Notes under the pieces: generated by a model | The model's input: only the letters and a program-made list of their open reading frames with translations | The model's database searches: none | Told to the model about the DNA's origin: nothing | Part shown: positions 1 through 9,730 of the stretch, piece after piece | How the letters are laid out: each line of letters opens with the position of its first letter | Position numbering within the stretch: position 1 is the stretch's first letter | Translations under genes and position numbers: made by a program | From: Candidatus Omnitrophica bacterium CG_4_8_14_3_um_filter_43_15 | GTDB lineage: Bacteria; Omnitrophota; Gorgyraeia; Taenaricolales; Taenaricolaceae | DNA length: 46,715 nt | Direction of reading: 5' to 3' | Assembly: GCA_002783585.1 (NCBI GenBank) | Contig: PFHB01000059.1 | Coordinates: forward strand, 1 to 46,715

Positions 1-329
1 ATCCTCAGGCGCGGCTTTAAGTTTGCCTTGGCAAGATCGCTTGCTGCCGGTAAAACATTAATCAATGCATCATACGCGCCTGTAAGCTCAATTCTTTGTA
101 AATTCAATTTAATCGTCTTTACCAATAGCTTTGCATCGGTTTCATCATTTTTAATACTATGGCATGGCATAATAAGGCATAAGTGATTTTTGTCTGCGGC
201 CTTTTTTATCAGCGCAGCAACTACAGCAGAATCAATACCGCCTGATATGCCGCAGATTAGGCCCTTGGCTCCGGCCTCTTTCATCTTGGCTTTTAGCCAT
301 TTGACAAGTTTATCTTCTAATGTTTTCAT
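1..329 (-). CDS. nadE: NH3-dependent NAD synthetase, N-terminal part (cut by window edge)
   Basis: Makes NAD from deamido-NAD, ATP and ammonia in the cytoplasm. About 109 residues are visible, starting MKTLEDKLVKWLKAK. The PP-loop pyrophosphatase motif GISGGIDSAVVAAL begins near residue 27, so the protein starts directly at the synthetase domain and lacks the nitrilase-type glutaminase domain of glutamine-dependent NadE. It should therefore use free ammonia. The reading frame is open to the edge. No clear Shine-Dalgarno precedes the ATG at 329; a GC-rich palindrome separates it from guaA upstream, with which it may be co-transcribed. The C-terminal part is outside the window, so the alternative that it is a related PP-loop ATPase cannot be fully excluded, but the motif and spacing fit NadE well. 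Confidence 0.82.
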   Translation of the reverse strand, partial: MKTLEDKLVKWLKAKMKEAGAKGLICGISGGIDSAVVAALIKKAADKNHLCLIMPCHSIKNDETDAKLLVKTIKLNLQRIELTGAYDALINVLPAASDLAKANLKPRLR

Positions 330-343
330 TTTTTAACCGTTTC

Positions 344-382
344 ACGCCCCCGGGGAGTCCTTTCGGGCCACCCCGGGGGCGT
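344..382. repeat. GC-rich perfect-arm palindrome between guaA and nadE
   Basis: Arms ACGCCCCCGGGG and CCCCGGGGGCGT (12 bp) surround a centre that can pair further (GGCCCGAAAGG-like). On the minus strand, the direction of guaA and nadE, no T-run follows. A T-run follows on the plus strand, where there is no gene to terminate. It is better read as a REP-like palindrome than as the guaA terminator, although a stable hairpin here could protect the guaA mRNA end. Confidence 0.6.
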
Positions 383-391
383 TTCGTTTTT

Positions 392-1933
392 TTACTCCCA
401 CTCGATAGTGCTTGGTGGTTTGGAGGATATGTCGTAAACAACGCGGTTTATACCTTTGACTTCGTTTATTATGCGGTTGGAAATCTTGCCGAGCAATTCG
501 TAAGGCAGTTTCGCCCAGTCAGCTGTCATTGCATCCTGGCTTGTTACAGCGCGTATTGCCGCGACGTTTTCATATGTACGCTCATCACCCATTATGCCGA
601 CTGACTTTACCGGCAAAAACACAGCAAATGCCTGCCAAAGCTTCCTGTAAAACCCTGCCTTTTTAATCTCGTCGATAACTATATAATCAACCTCTTTTAA
701 TATATCAAGGCGCTCGCGGGTTACATCGCCTATGATGCGCACTGCAAGTCCTGGGCCGGGGAAAGGTTGCCGCCATACAAGTTCATCTAACATGCCAAGC
801 TCTTTGCCTAATTGCCTTACCTCGTCTTTAAATAATTCCTTAAGCGGTTCAACCAATTTCAAGTTCATTTTTTTCGGCAGGCCGCCGACATTGTGATGCG
901 TCTTTATAGTGGCGCTCGGGCCGCCGAATGCTGAACGCGATTCAATAACATCAGGATAAAGCGTGCCTTGCGCTAAGAATTTGACGCCGCCTATGGCCTT
1001 TGCCTCTTTCTCAAACACCTTTATAAATGTCTTGCCGATAATCTTTCTTTTTTTCTCAGGGTCTGTTTCGCCTTTAAGATTTCTTAGGAATTGGCCTGCG
1101 GCGTCAACGCACTTTAAGTTCATCTTAAAATGCCTGCCAAACACCTCTTTAACCTTTTCACGTTCGCCTTTTCTTAAAAGGCCATTATCAACAAATATAC
1201 ACCTCAGCCGCTTTCCTATTGCCTTATTTAAAAGCACTGCTGCAACAGATGAATCAACCCCGCCTGATAATCCTAAAACCACCTTTTCATTTCCAACGGT
1301 ATTTTTTATGTTTTGTATTGATTCTTTTATATATGACTTCATGGTCCAATTGCCGGAACATCCGCAGATATCAAACAAAAAGTTCTCAAGTATCTTTTTG
1401 CCGTACTGCGTATGCGCTACCTCAGGATGAAACTGAACGCCGTAAAATTTCCTTTTTCTGTCAGCAAATGAGGCAGCCTTTGTATTCTTTGTATACGCTA
1501 AACCCATAAAGCCCTTTGGCAACTTTGATATATGGTCGCCATGGCTCATCCACGAAACGATATGCCTTGGCAGGCCTTTAAATAAATCCTTATTATCATC
1601 GATTGAAAGCTCAGCCCTGCCGTATTCACGCTTTTTTGCCCTGGTAACATTACCATTAAGCATGTGCGCCATAAACTGCATGCCGTAACAAATACCTAAA
1701 ACAGGTATGCCTAAAACAAAGATGCGCGTATCGCACCTTGGGGCATTTTTCTGATATACGCTTGCCGGGCCGCCGGAAAGTATTATACCTTTGGGATTTA
1801 ATTTTTCTATTGCCTGCAGGCTTATATCAGGAGAAACAAGCCGGCAGAACACATTGTTCTCGCGCACGCGCCTTGCTATAAGCTGATTGTATTGCGATCC
1901 GAAATCGATTATAAGGATGGATTCCTTGTTCAT
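392..1933 (-). CDS. guaA: GMP synthase (glutamine-hydrolysing)
   Basis: Converts XMP to GMP using glutamine nitrogen. 513 residues, the usual family length. Class I glutamine amidotransferase domain at the N-terminus with [18 protein letters not shown] near residue 6 and the nucleophile loop GICYGMQ near 83; the partner His lies in FHPEV near 168. PP-loop ATP-pyrophosphatase domain follows with [16 protein letters not shown] near 220, then the dimerisation domain ending in PPSTIEWE, the family's standard C-terminus. A strong promoter sits so close that the mRNA should be leaderless or nearly so, and there is no Shine-Dalgarno. It faces gltD across a 230-bp palindromic element. Another consumer of glutamine in this nitrogen-rich region. 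Confidence 0.97.
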   Translation of the reverse strand: MNKESILIIDFGSQYNQLIARRVRENNVFCRLVSPDISLQAIEKLNPKGIILSGGPASVYQKNAPRCDTRIFVLGIPVLGICYGMQFMAHMLNGNVTRAKKREYGRAELSIDDNKDLFKGLPRHIVSWMSHGDHISKLPKGFMGLAYTKNTKAASFADRKRKFYGVQFHPEVAHTQYGKKILENFLFDICGCSGNWTMKSYIKESIQNIKNTVGNEKVVLGLSGGVDSSVAAVLLNKAIGKRLRCIFVDNGLLRKGEREKVKEVFGRHFKMNLKCVDAAGQFLRNLKGETDPEKKRKIIGKTFIKVFEKEAKAIGGVKFLAQGTLYPDVIESRSAFGGPSATIKTHHNVGGLPKKMNLKLVEPLKELFKDEVRQLGKELGMLDELVWRQPFPGPGLAVRIIGDVTRERLDILKEVDYIVIDEIKKAGFYRKLWQAFAVFLPVKSVGIMGDERTYENVAAIRAVTSQDAMTADWAKLPYELLGKISNRIINEVKGINRVVYDISSKPPSTIEWE

Positions 1934-1939
1934 AGTGAG

Positions 1940-1971
1940 ATTATATTATCACAACGGCGGGGTAGTGTCAA
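1940..1971 (-). promoter_or_regulatory. guaA promoter, probably giving a leaderless mRNA
   Basis: -35 TTGACA at 1971-1966, 17-bp spacer, -10 TAATAT at 1948-1943 with upstream TG (extended -10). An overlapping TATAAT lies at 1945-1940. With either -10 the expected start is within about 0-3 nt of the ATG at 1933, and no ribosome-binding site is present. Sequence reading only; no transcript data. Confidence 0.75.
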
Positions 1972-1988
1972 TAACAACAACTGTGTTT

Positions 1989-2218
1989 GTAGCCTGTTCG
2001 CAGCTCCAGAAAAATTTTCCCCTCATCACTTGTGGGGACACACCTTAAAGGTGTGTCCCCACAGCAGTTGGCTCGGGACGCTTTTTGCTTCGGACTAAAG
2101 CGGGGCCGGTGAACTCAGGGGCACATAAAGTGCCCCTTCGAACATCCACCGGCCTTTTACAAACCGCTTTAGCCCTCGCAAAAAACTGAAATTTTTAATT
2201 CCGCTGCGAACAGGCTAC
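1989..2218. repeat. 230-bp nested palindromic (MITE-like) element
   Basis: Bounded by a perfect 16-bp inverted repeat, GTAGCCTGTTCGCAGC at 1989-2004 and its complement at 2203-2218. Inside are a GGGGACACACC palindrome (2031-2063) and a three-level nested hairpin: CTAAAGCGG (2095-2103 with 2164-2172), GGCCGGTG (2104-2111 with 2147-2154) and GGGGCAC (2118-2124 with 2130-2136). No open reading frame of substance. It fills the gtlD-guaA gap and could act as a transcript barrier between gltD and guaA. Looks like a non-autonomous mobile repeat; no clear target duplication was identified. Confidence 0.7.
2031..2063. repeat. GGGGACACACC-type palindrome
   Basis: 33 bp with arms TGTGGGGACACACCTT and AAGGTGTGTCCCCACA. 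The same core recurs in the glnA leader (9884-9913) and as a half-copy at the end of carB (10494-10515). Flanks (CTCATCACT before, CTCGGGA after) resemble those of the glnA-leader copy. Confidence 0.85.
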
Positions 2219-2241
2219 GGCACACAAACAATTCCATGAGT

Positions 2242-3618
2242 TTACAATATAGGCAGGCCGGAAGAACCCATGAGGTATTTATCAACGCAGTATGCAGCGC
2301 AGCGGCCTTCTGAAATGGCCCAGACAATCAGAGACTGGCCCCGACGCATGTCACCCGCGGCAAATATGCCTTTTTGCGGAGTCATATAGTTATCATCTGT
2401 CCTGATGTTGCCGCGGTTATCAAGCTGGATATCAAGCTCCTTTATCATGCCGGTTTTTTCAGGATGCAGAAAACCCATGGCAAGTATCACCAAATCAACG
2501 CCTATCTCAAACTCATTATCACCGCTTACGCACATAAGTTTCCTGACGCGGCCATTTTCGCCTGCAAACTCTTTTGTATTAACAGACCATTTGCGGTCTG
2601 CGCCCTCTTCGTGGCTGCTTGATGTCTTAAGTAAAAGCGGGTATTTCGGCCAAGGCATATTTGGCGGCCTGCATGTTGACGGCTGAGGCAACAATTCAAT
2701 CTGCACTACGCATTTTGCGCCCTGGCGATTGGCTGTGCCTACGCAGTCAGAGCCGGTATCGCCGCCGCCTATAACAACAACGCTTTTGCTCTTGGCATCA
2801 ATCAAATCTTTATCCGCGATTTTTTCTCCTCTAACGCGCATGTTTGACTGGGTCAGATAATCCATGGCAAAATATATGCCCTTTAAATCCCTGCCCGGAA
2901 TATTTAAATCACGCGGCACTCTGCACCCGCCTGCTAAAACAATAGCGTCAAAACCTTTTGGCTTTATATTAACAGACGAATTCAGTTTAAATACCATGCC
3001 TTCTTTTTTAAAAATATTTATCCGCCTGTCCAAAATGCTTTTTTTCAATTTGAAATCCGGTATGCCGTAACGCATTATACCGCCGGGTAAATCATCCTTC
3101 TCAAATACAATTACATTATGGCCTGCCTTATTTAACTGGTCAGCGCAAGCCAAACCAGCCGGGCCTGAACCTATAACAGCAACCTTTTTCTTTGTGCGTA
3201 TTTTAGGAGGCCTTGGTTTTATAAACCCTGCTTTAAAGGCGTGTTCTATTATCGCAAGTTCGTTTTCGCGTATTGTAACAGGGTCATCATTTATACCAAG
3301 GACGCACGCGTATTCACACAACGACGGGCAAATCCTGCCTGTAATCTCAGGAAGATTGTTCGCGGCATGAAGCAGGTCTATCGCCTTTTGCCATTTACCT
3401 GTAAATACGGCATCGTTCCATTCGGGAATATAATTACCAACCGGACAACCCCAATGGCAAAAAGGCGTTCCACAATCCATGCAGCGCGACGCCTGGTCTT
3501 TTGAATGGCTGGCCCAAACAGGCGCGATCACTTCTTTATAATCTTTGACGCGCTCACATACAGGCCTGTATTGCATTGCCTGGCGTTTTACTTTTAAGAA
3601 ACCTTTTGGATCACCCAT
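2242..3618 (-). CDS. gltD: Glutamate synthase (NADPH) small subunit
   Basis: Passes electrons from NADPH to the large subunit GltB for glutamate formation from 2-oxoglutarate and glutamine. About 458 residues. N-terminal ferredoxin-like cysteine region with CMDCGTPFCHWGCPVGN near residue 48 and CPSLCEYACV near 97. FAD-binding GSGPAG near 150, the NADPH-binding GGGDTGSDCVG near 285, and the second FAD segment GIFAAGDMRRG near the end. I prefer the ATG at 3618 (MGDPKGFL, as in homologues, with AGAGG upstream) over a TTG two codons earlier. Overlaps the end of gltB by 8 nt, third gene of glnA-gltB-gltD, so it should follow the glnA leader's control. Confidence 0.95.
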   Translation of the reverse strand: MGDPKGFLKVKRQAMQYRPVCERVKDYKEVIAPVWASHSKDQASRCMDCGTPFCHWGCPVGNYIPEWNDAVFTGKWQKAIDLLHAANNLPEITGRICPSLCEYACVLGINDDPVTIRENELAIIEHAFKAGFIKPRPPKIRTKKKVAVIGSGPAGLACADQLNKAGHNVIVFEKDDLPGGIMRYGIPDFKLKKSILDRRINIFKKEGMVFKLNSSVNIKPKGFDAIVLAGGCRVPRDLNIPGRDLKGIYFAMDYLTQSNMRVRGEKIADKDLIDAKSKSVVVIGGGDTGSDCVGTANRQGAKCVVQIELLPQPSTCRPPNMPWPKYPLLLKTSSSHEEGADRKWSVNTKEFAGENGRVRKLMCVSGDNEFEIGVDLVILAMGFLHPEKTGMIKELDIQLDNRGNIRTDDNYMTPQKGIFAAGDMRRGQSLIVWAISEGRCAAYCVDKYLMGSSGLPIL

Positions 3619-6600
3619 CCGCAACCTCTGTTAAATCAAGTATGCGTTTATATTCTATCGGCATAATCTTGATGAATTTTTTTATTTCTGTTTTGAAATT
3701 ATCTAAAACGCCTTTGGCTGCCTTGCTGGCTGTATATTTATAATGGCTGGTGAGCATATTTTTTACAGTTTCGCAATCATCCTTATCTAATAGCTCAAGT
3801 TCAACCATATCCAAGTTGCATTTTCCTTTAAAGGTTTTGTCTTTATCATAAACATATGCAATGCCGCCCGACATGCCTGCCGCAAAGTTCCTGCCTGTCT
3901 GGCACAGCACCACAACCCTGCCTCCTGTCATATACTCGCAGCCATGATCTCCGACGCCCTCGACAACCGCGTAAAGCCCTGAATTTCTTATACAAAATCT
4001 TTCACCGGCTAAACCGTTTATATATGCCTGGCCGTTTATTGCGCCATAAAAACATGTATTGCCTATGATTATATTCTTATCCGGTTGGTAGCCGGATTTT
4101 TTATCAGGATAGATTATAATCTTGCCTCCTGATAACCCCTTGCCCACATAATCATTTGCCATGCCTTCAAGGCAAAATGTCACGCCTTTTGCAAGCCATG
4201 CCCCAAAACTCTGGCCTGCAGTACCTTTGAACTTACAATAGACAGTATCTTCGGCTAGGCCGCCTTCGCCGAAGTTTCTGCAAATCTCTCCGCTTAACAT
4301 GGCGCCGGTTGCGCGGTTTATATTTTTAATCTCCAAAGATATTTTCACCGGCTTTGAATTTTCTAAAGCGCCTTTGGTAAGCTCAATAAGCTTTTTATCC
4401 AAAATATCGTCGATACAGCGATCCTGCGCCTGCGTACAAAAAACAGGCTGCGAGGATTCAGGCTTATATAAAATCTTTGAAAAATCTATCTTCGCGAACT
4501 TTGGAATTACTATACTATTGTTTTTTTCCAATAAATCTGTTCTACCGATCATATCATCAAGTTTACGCACACCCAGATCAGCCATTATCTCGCGTAATTC
4601 CTGGGCTACAAAATTAAAATAATTCACTATATATTCCGGCCGGCCGCTAAAACGGCTTTCCAGTATTTTATCCTGTGTCGCCACGCCGACCGAACAGTTA
4701 TTAAGATGGCAGTGCCTTAACATAACGCATCCTGAAACAATCAAACACGCCGTGCAAAAACCGAATTCCTCAGCGCCCAGAAGCGCTGCTATGGCTATAT
4801 CCCTTCCTGTGCGCATCTGGCCGTCTGTCTGAAGCCGCACCCTGCTTCGTAAATCATTTAGCACAAGTGTCTGATGGGCCTCAGAAAGGCCCAGTTCCCA
4901 AGGAAGGCCGGCGTGCCTTATGGAGCTGACAGGAGAAGCGCCTGTTCCGCCGTCGCCGCCTGATATCAAAATCATATCAGCATGGCCTTTGGCAACGCCC
5001 GCTGCAACAGTACCTACGCCTATTTCTGAAACAAGCTTTACGCTTATGCGCGCTTTAGGATTTGTATTTTTTAAATCAAATATCAGCTGCGCCAGGTCCT
5101 CAATGGAATATATGTCATGATGAGGCGGGGGCGAAATCAAAGTAACCCCAGGGGTTGTGTATCTGGTCTTTGCTATTGTTACGCTGACTTTATGGCCCGG
5201 CAGCTGCCCACCTTCACCTGGTTTTGCTCCCTGCGCTATTTTTATTTGAAGCTCGTCGGCGTTAACCAGATAATTTGTCGTAACGCCAAACCTGCCTGAG
5301 GCAACCTGTTTTATGGCGCTTCGCTTTGAATCACCATTAGGCAGCGGAATAAAACGCGCCGGGTCTTCACCGCCCTCTCCTGTATTGGACCTGCCTTTTA
5401 ACCTGTTCATGGCTATGGCAAGCGTTTCATGCGCTCCTCCTGAAATAGAGCCGAAACTCATTGCGCCCGTTGCAAGGCGTTTTGTTATACTGCTTGCCGG
5501 CTCAACCTCGTCGATAGATATAGAGTCGGTTTGTTTAAACTTCAGAAGGCTGCGCAGCGTTGTCGGATTATTCGACTGGTCATTGATAAGCGCCGCAAAC
5601 TCCTTATATCTTTTATAATCATTATTTCTGGCAGCATCCTGCAAAGCGGCAATGCTGTCAGGATTCCATAGATGAAACTCTCCGTCTCTTTTCCACTGGT
5701 ACGCGCCGCCTGTGGCAAGATATGGAAATTCTATTTTCATCCGGTTTAATGCATCCTGATGCATGGATATCGCCTCTTTAGCTATTGTTTCAAAATCGGC
5801 TCCGCCTATCCTTGAAACCGTACCTGTAAAACAACGCTTGATAACCTCGTCGGACAGCCCCAGCGCCTCAAATATCTGCGCGCCCCGGTAGCTCTGAAGG
5901 GTTGATATACCCATTTTTGACAAAATCTTTAAGATCCCTTTTTCAGCTGCCTTTATATAATTTTTCTGGGCGGATTTAAAATCCATTTTAAGCTCTACCT
6001 GCTCTATAAGCCTTTTTATGGATTCATATGCCAGGTAAGGATTTATGCATTCGGCGCCAAAACCAAAAAGCAGGGCAAAATGATGCACCTCTCTTGCATC
6101 GGCTGTTTGAATAACTATGCTTATCTGCGTACGCATGGATTTTTTCACCAGATAATGGTGCACTGCCCCGCAAGCCAAAAGGCCGGGCAGCGCCGCGTTA
6201 TCAGCATCTATGCCTAAATCGCTTAATACAATAAATGTAAAACCGTCTTTTATCGCTGCGACAGATTCGGCGCAAATACGGTCAATGGCCTTTGTAAAAC
6301 CGTTTTTCTCCGATACGCTAAAAAGCGTTGATATGGTTTTTGTTTTAAAACCGTGCCTCTTTACGGATTTTAACTTTGCCAATTCCTCGTCGGTTAATAT
6401 GGGCCTTTTTATCCTCAGCCTCATGGCATGTTCAGGCCCGGGCTCTAAGATATTCTTTTCAGGCCCCATGTATGTATCAAGGCTCATGACAAGCTCTTCT
6501 CTTATGGGGTCAATAGCAGGATTTGTAACCTGGGCAAATAACTGTTTAAAATAATTGTATAAAACCTGCGGTTTTTTGGACAAGACCGCATGCGGCGTAT

Positions 6601-8107
6601 CGTTACCCATGGAACCTGTAGGCTCCTGAGCGCTTTCTGCCATGGGCTTTATTATAAATTTAAGGTCTTCCCGCGTGTAACCAAAGGCCTTTAGCGTGGA
6701 AAAACTATCGAGTTTTGGAGTTTTAGAGCTTGGGGATTTAGAGTTTGCGGTTTTTAAATCATCAAATTCTAAAAGATTTTGCCTGATCCATTTGCTGTAC
6801 GGCTTTTGTGAAGAAATATTCTTTTTTAACTCGGCATCCTCTATTATACGGCCCTGTTTTGTGTCTATATAAAACATCCTGCCGGGAAGCAGCCGGCCTG
6901 ATAAAATTATATCCTTCGGCTTTATATCCAATACGCCGACTTCAGATGCCATAACTACAAAATTATCCTTAGTAACTATATAACGCGCTGGGCGCAGGCC
7001 GTTTCTGTCTAAAACAGCGCCTATCGTTTCGCCGTCGGTAAATGCTATTGCCGCAGGGCCGTCCCATGCCTCGCTTAAACAGGCATTATATTTATAAAAA
7101 TCCCTGATGCCTTTATCCATGAGATTATCCTGCTGCCATGCCGGAGGAATAAGCATCATCATTGCCTCAGGCATGCTGCGGCCTGCCAATACAAGAAGTT
7201 CAAACGCATTATCTATAGCCGCCGAATCGCTGCCTCCGGGAGAGATAACCGGATATGTATATTTAAGATTTTCACCCAGGGCGCGGCTTTTAAACAGGCC
7301 TTCTCTGGCTTTTATCCAGTTTATATTTCCCCTTAATGTATTGATCTCGCCGTTATGCGCCAGAAACCTGAAAGGCTGCGCAAGGTCCCATGTGGGAAAT
7401 GTATTAGTGCTGTAGCGCGAATGCACAAGGCATAAAGAACTTTTCAATGCGCTGTTTTTTAAATCAAGGAAAAAATTCTCCACCTGCTGCGGCATAAGAA
7501 GCCCTTTATATGAAAACGTGCGGCTTGAAAGGTTTGTTATGTAAAAAAACTGCTTCTGTTTTATTTCTGAGCTACGGATTGAGTTTTCTATGCGCTTTCT
7601 AAGAATGTAAAGCTTTCTCTCTAAATCAATGCCGATAGATCCTGATATAAAAGGTTGCTCTATAGATGGCTGGGAGGCCTTTGCGGCGCTTCCTATATCA
7701 GAATTATCAACCGGCACATTACGCCAGCCCAAAAGATTAAGCCCGGCTGATTTGAGCTCGCGGGAAAATATACTTTTGCAGAATACGCGCTCTTTTTCAT
7801 TTACAGGCAAAAATACAAGCCCGGTGCCATAACTGTTTTTAGCGGGCAAGCCAATGCCTTCTTTTTTGGCAACCTTAACAAAAAATTCGTGAGGCATCTG
7901 GATAAGTATACCTGCGCCGTCTCCTGTGGCAGGATCAGCCCCTGTAGCGCCCCTATGAGACAGGCGATTTAAAACCTCAATACCTTGCTTTATTATATTA
8001 TTTGACGGGCTGCCTTTTATGTCGCATACAAAGCCGACGCCGCAGGCATCATGTTCAAAACGACTGTCATATAACCCGTATTTTTCTAAGCTCTGTCTTC
8101 TGTCCAT
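3611..8107 (-). CDS. gltB: Glutamate synthase large subunit (GOGAT)
   Basis: 1498 residues, close to the bacterial norm. Short propeptide then the N-terminal nucleophile Cys22 in HDACGVGFV, class II glutaminase domain to about residue 430, central domain, FMN-binding synthase domain with SGGDGGTGASP, the 3Fe-4S cysteine cluster CVMLRHCHLNNC near residue 1110, and a C-terminal GXGXG beta-helix rich in Gly. Hydrolyses glutamine, tunnels ammonia to 2-oxoglutarate, and makes two glutamates. Starts 2 nt after the glnA stop without its own strong ribosome site, so translation is probably coupled to glnA. A short region near residues 455-475 (NSKSPSSKTPKLDSFS) is low-complexity and may be a linker. 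Part of the ANTAR-leader operon. Confidence 0.97.
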   Translation of the reverse strand: MDRRQSLEKYGLYDSRFEHDACGVGFVCDIKGSPSNNIIKQGIEVLNRLSHRGATGADPATGDGAGILIQMPHEFFVKVAKKEGIGLPAKNSYGTGLVFLPVNEKERVFCKSIFSRELKSAGLNLLGWRNVPVDNSDIGSAAKASQPSIEQPFISGSIGIDLERKLYILRKRIENSIRSSEIKQKQFFYITNLSSRTFSYKGLLMPQQVENFFLDLKNSALKSSLCLVHSRYSTNTFPTWDLAQPFRFLAHNGEINTLRGNINWIKAREGLFKSRALGENLKYTYPVISPGGSDSAAIDNAFELLVLAGRSMPEAMMMLIPPAWQQDNLMDKGIRDFYKYNACLSEAWDGPAAIAFTDGETIGAVLDRNGLRPARYIVTKDNFVVMASEVGVLDIKPKDIILSGRLLPGRMFYIDTKQGRIIEDAELKKNISSQKPYSKWIRQNLLEFDDLKTANSKSPSSKTPKLDSFSTLKAFGYTREDLKFIIKPMAESAQEPTGSMGNDTPHAVLSKKPQVLYNYFKQLFAQVTNPAIDPIREELVMSLDTYMGPEKNILEPGPEHAMRLRIKRPILTDEELAKLKSVKRHGFKTKTISTLFSVSEKNGFTKAIDRICAESVAAIKDGFTFIVLSDLGIDADNAALPGLLACGAVHHYLVKKSMRTQISIVIQTADAREVHHFALLFGFGAECINPYLAYESIKRLIEQVELKMDFKSAQKNYIKAAEKGILKILSKMGISTLQSYRGAQIFEALGLSDEVIKRCFTGTVSRIGGADFETIAKEAISMHQDALNRMKIEFPYLATGGAYQWKRDGEFHLWNPDSIAALQDAARNNDYKRYKEFAALINDQSNNPTTLRSLLKFKQTDSISIDEVEPASSITKRLATGAMSFGSISGGAHETLAIAMNRLKGRSNTGEGGEDPARFIPLPNGDSKRSAIKQVASGRFGVTTNYLVNADELQIKIAQGAKPGEGGQLPGHKVSVTIAKTRYTTPGVTLISPPPHHDIYSIEDLAQLIFDLKNTNPKARISVKLVSEIGVGTVAAGVAKGHADMILISGGDGGTGASPVSSIRHAGLPWELGLSEAHQTLVLNDLRSRVRLQTDGQMRTGRDIAIAALLGAEEFGFCTACLIVSGCVMLRHCHLNNCSVGVATQDKILESRFSGRPEYIVNYFNFVAQELREIMADLGVRKLDDMIGRTDLLEKNNSIVIPKFAKIDFSKILYKPESSQPVFCTQAQDRCIDDILDKKLIELTKGALENSKPVKISLEIKNINRATGAMLSGEICRNFGEGGLAEDTVYCKFKGTAGQSFGAWLAKGVTFCLEGMANDYVGKGLSGGKIIIYPDKKSGYQPDKNIIIGNTCFYGAINGQAYINGLAGERFCIRNSGLYAVVEGVGDHGCEYMTGGRVVVLCQTGRNFAAGMSGGIAYVYDKDKTFKGKCNLDMVELELLDKDDCETVKNMLTSHYKYTASKAAKGVLDNFKTEIKKFIKIMPIEYKRILDLTEVADG

Positions 8108-8109
8108 AA

Positions 8110-9618
8110 TTAAATATCAAAGTAGAGATAAAATTCATATGGATGCGGGCGCATTCTCACTGCATCCACTTCTCTTTTTCTCTTATACTCTATCCAGGCA
8201 TCAATAACGTCTTTTGTAAATACGCCGCCTCTTAAAAGATAATCATGATCTTTTTCTAAAGCGTCAATTGCCCTCTTTAAAGACGACGGCACTGTCGGTA
8301 TCTTTGATAACTCCTTCTCGCTCAACTCAAACAGATCCTTATCTGTCGGATCGCCCGGGTCTATTTTGTTTAAGATGCCGTCAAGGCCTGCCATAAGCAT
8401 GGCGCTGAAAGCGATGTAGCCGTTACATGACGGGTCCGGAGGCCTGAACTCTATCCTCTTTGACTTCGGATTGTCCGAATACATCGGAATCCTGACAGCT
8501 GCAGAGCGGTTCCTTGCCGAATACACAAGATTAACCGGCGCTTCATACCCAGGCACCAGGCGCTTGTAAGAGTTTGTCGTAGGCGCGCAGAATGCCATTA
8601 AACTGTTGGCATGCTTTAGGAGCCCCCCTATATAATACTTTGCTGTCTGGCTTAAAAGGGCGTATCCGTTTTTATCGTAAAAAAGGTTTACCCCGTTTTT
8701 CCATAAGCTCTGATGGCAATGCATGCCCGAACCGTTATCCGCAAAAAGCGGCTTAGGCATAAACGTAGCAACCATATTATTCTTTCTTGCCATATTCTTG
8801 ATTATGTACTTGTACATCAACAAGCTGTCTGCCATTTTTGTCATCTTATCGTACTTAATATCTATTTCACACTGGCCTGCCGTGGCGACCTCATGATGAT
8901 GAACCTCTGCGTTTACACCGGCCTCTTTCATCTTAAGTATCATCCTGCTGCGCAAATCCTGCAGAGAATCATGCGGCGGCACAGGAAAATACCCTTCTTT
9001 AAAACGTATCTTGTAACCTAAATTCGGTTTTTCATCCTTGCCTGTATTCCAATCACCTTCCTGTGAATCAATGAAATAATAACTGGAATTTTCCGTCTGA
9101 TCAAACCTTACGTCATTAAATAGAAAAAACTCCGCTTCAGGCCCGAAATAAACGCTGTCAGCTATGCCTGAATCCTTTAAAAACTTCTCTGCTTTTTTGG
9201 AAATATAACGCGGGTCGCGCGTGTATGCCTTTCTTGTCAGCGGGTCGTAAATATCGCAGATAATGCTTAGTGTCGGAACCTCACAAACCGGGTCAAGCAC
9301 TGCTGTTGACGGGTCAGGTATCATAATCATATCCGACTCCTGAATCTTCTGAAAACCCCTGATGGATGAACCGTCAAACCCTATCCCATCCACCCATATC
9401 GAACGCATGATATCAGGCATCTCCAATAATTCTGAAGCAGGTATGGAAAAATGCTGCCACAAACCAGGCAAATCATTAAATTTAAGGTCTACGATCTGTA
9501 TGCCTTTATCCTTTACCATTTTCATTACGTCCCTTGCCGCCTTCTCGTCAAAAGAACCGTTGATGAGAGGATTCTTTGTTTTCACCTCTGCAACCTTTTT
9601 CGACTTTTTACTATTCAT
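8110..9618 (-). CDS. glnA: Glutamine synthetase type I (beta-like), adenylylation Tyr absent
   Basis: Forms glutamine from glutamate, ammonia and ATP. 502 residues with a roughly 30-residue N-terminal extension rich in Lys. Visible family motifs: DGIGFDGSSIRGF near 77, FGPEAEFFLF near 150, HHHEVATAGQCEID near 240, NGSGMHCHQSLW near 296, SYKRLVPGYEAP near 350 and RIEFRPPDPSCNGY near 385. It has the insertion between the first metal residues typical of the beta type, but the loop that carries the adenylylated Tyr in enterobacteria reads DKDLFEL, with Phe in place of Tyr, so control by adenylylation is unlikely. ATG at 9618 has AAAGGAGGATGGAAAA upstream. First gene of glnA-gltB-gltD, behind a long leader with attenuators. 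Confidence 0.97.
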   Translation of the reverse strand: MNSKKSKKVAEVKTKNPLINGSFDEKAARDVMKMVKDKGIQIVDLKFNDLPGLWQHFSIPASELLEMPDIMRSIWVDGIGFDGSSIRGFQKIQESDMIMIPDPSTAVLDPVCEVPTLSIICDIYDPLTRKAYTRDPRYISKKAEKFLKDSGIADSVYFGPEAEFFLFNDVRFDQTENSSYYFIDSQEGDWNTGKDEKPNLGYKIRFKEGYFPVPPHDSLQDLRSRMILKMKEAGVNAEVHHHEVATAGQCEIDIKYDKMTKMADSLLMYKYIIKNMARKNNMVATFMPKPLFADNGSGMHCHQSLWKNGVNLFYDKNGYALLSQTAKYYIGGLLKHANSLMAFCAPTTNSYKRLVPGYEAPVNLVYSARNRSAAVRIPMYSDNPKSKRIEFRPPDPSCNGYIAFSAMLMAGLDGILNKIDPGDPTDKDLFELSEKELSKIPTVPSSLKRAIDALEKDHDYLLRGGVFTKDVIDAWIEYKRKREVDAVRMRPHPYEFYLYFDI

Positions 9619-9652
9619 TTTTCCATCCTCCTTTTCATACCGTTATCCCTCG

Positions 9653-9698
9653 TCCCGAGACGCTGCTACGTAAGACTGTTACGGCGCAGGACTCGGGA
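9653..9698. repeat. Imperfect palindrome in glnA leader
   Basis: Outer arms TCCCGAG / CTCGGGA, then inner complementary pairs CTGC/GCAG and GTAA/TTAC around a short loop. Lies just upstream of the glnA ribosome-binding site. Confidence 0.55.
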
Positions 9699-9730
9699 TT
9701 AATTCACAGACGCCCCGCTAATGCGGAGCT

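Noticed and set aside
344-382. Strong hairpin after guaA as an intrinsic terminator
   Set aside because: In the direction of guaA no U-run follows; the T-run is on the plus-strand side, where no gene ends.
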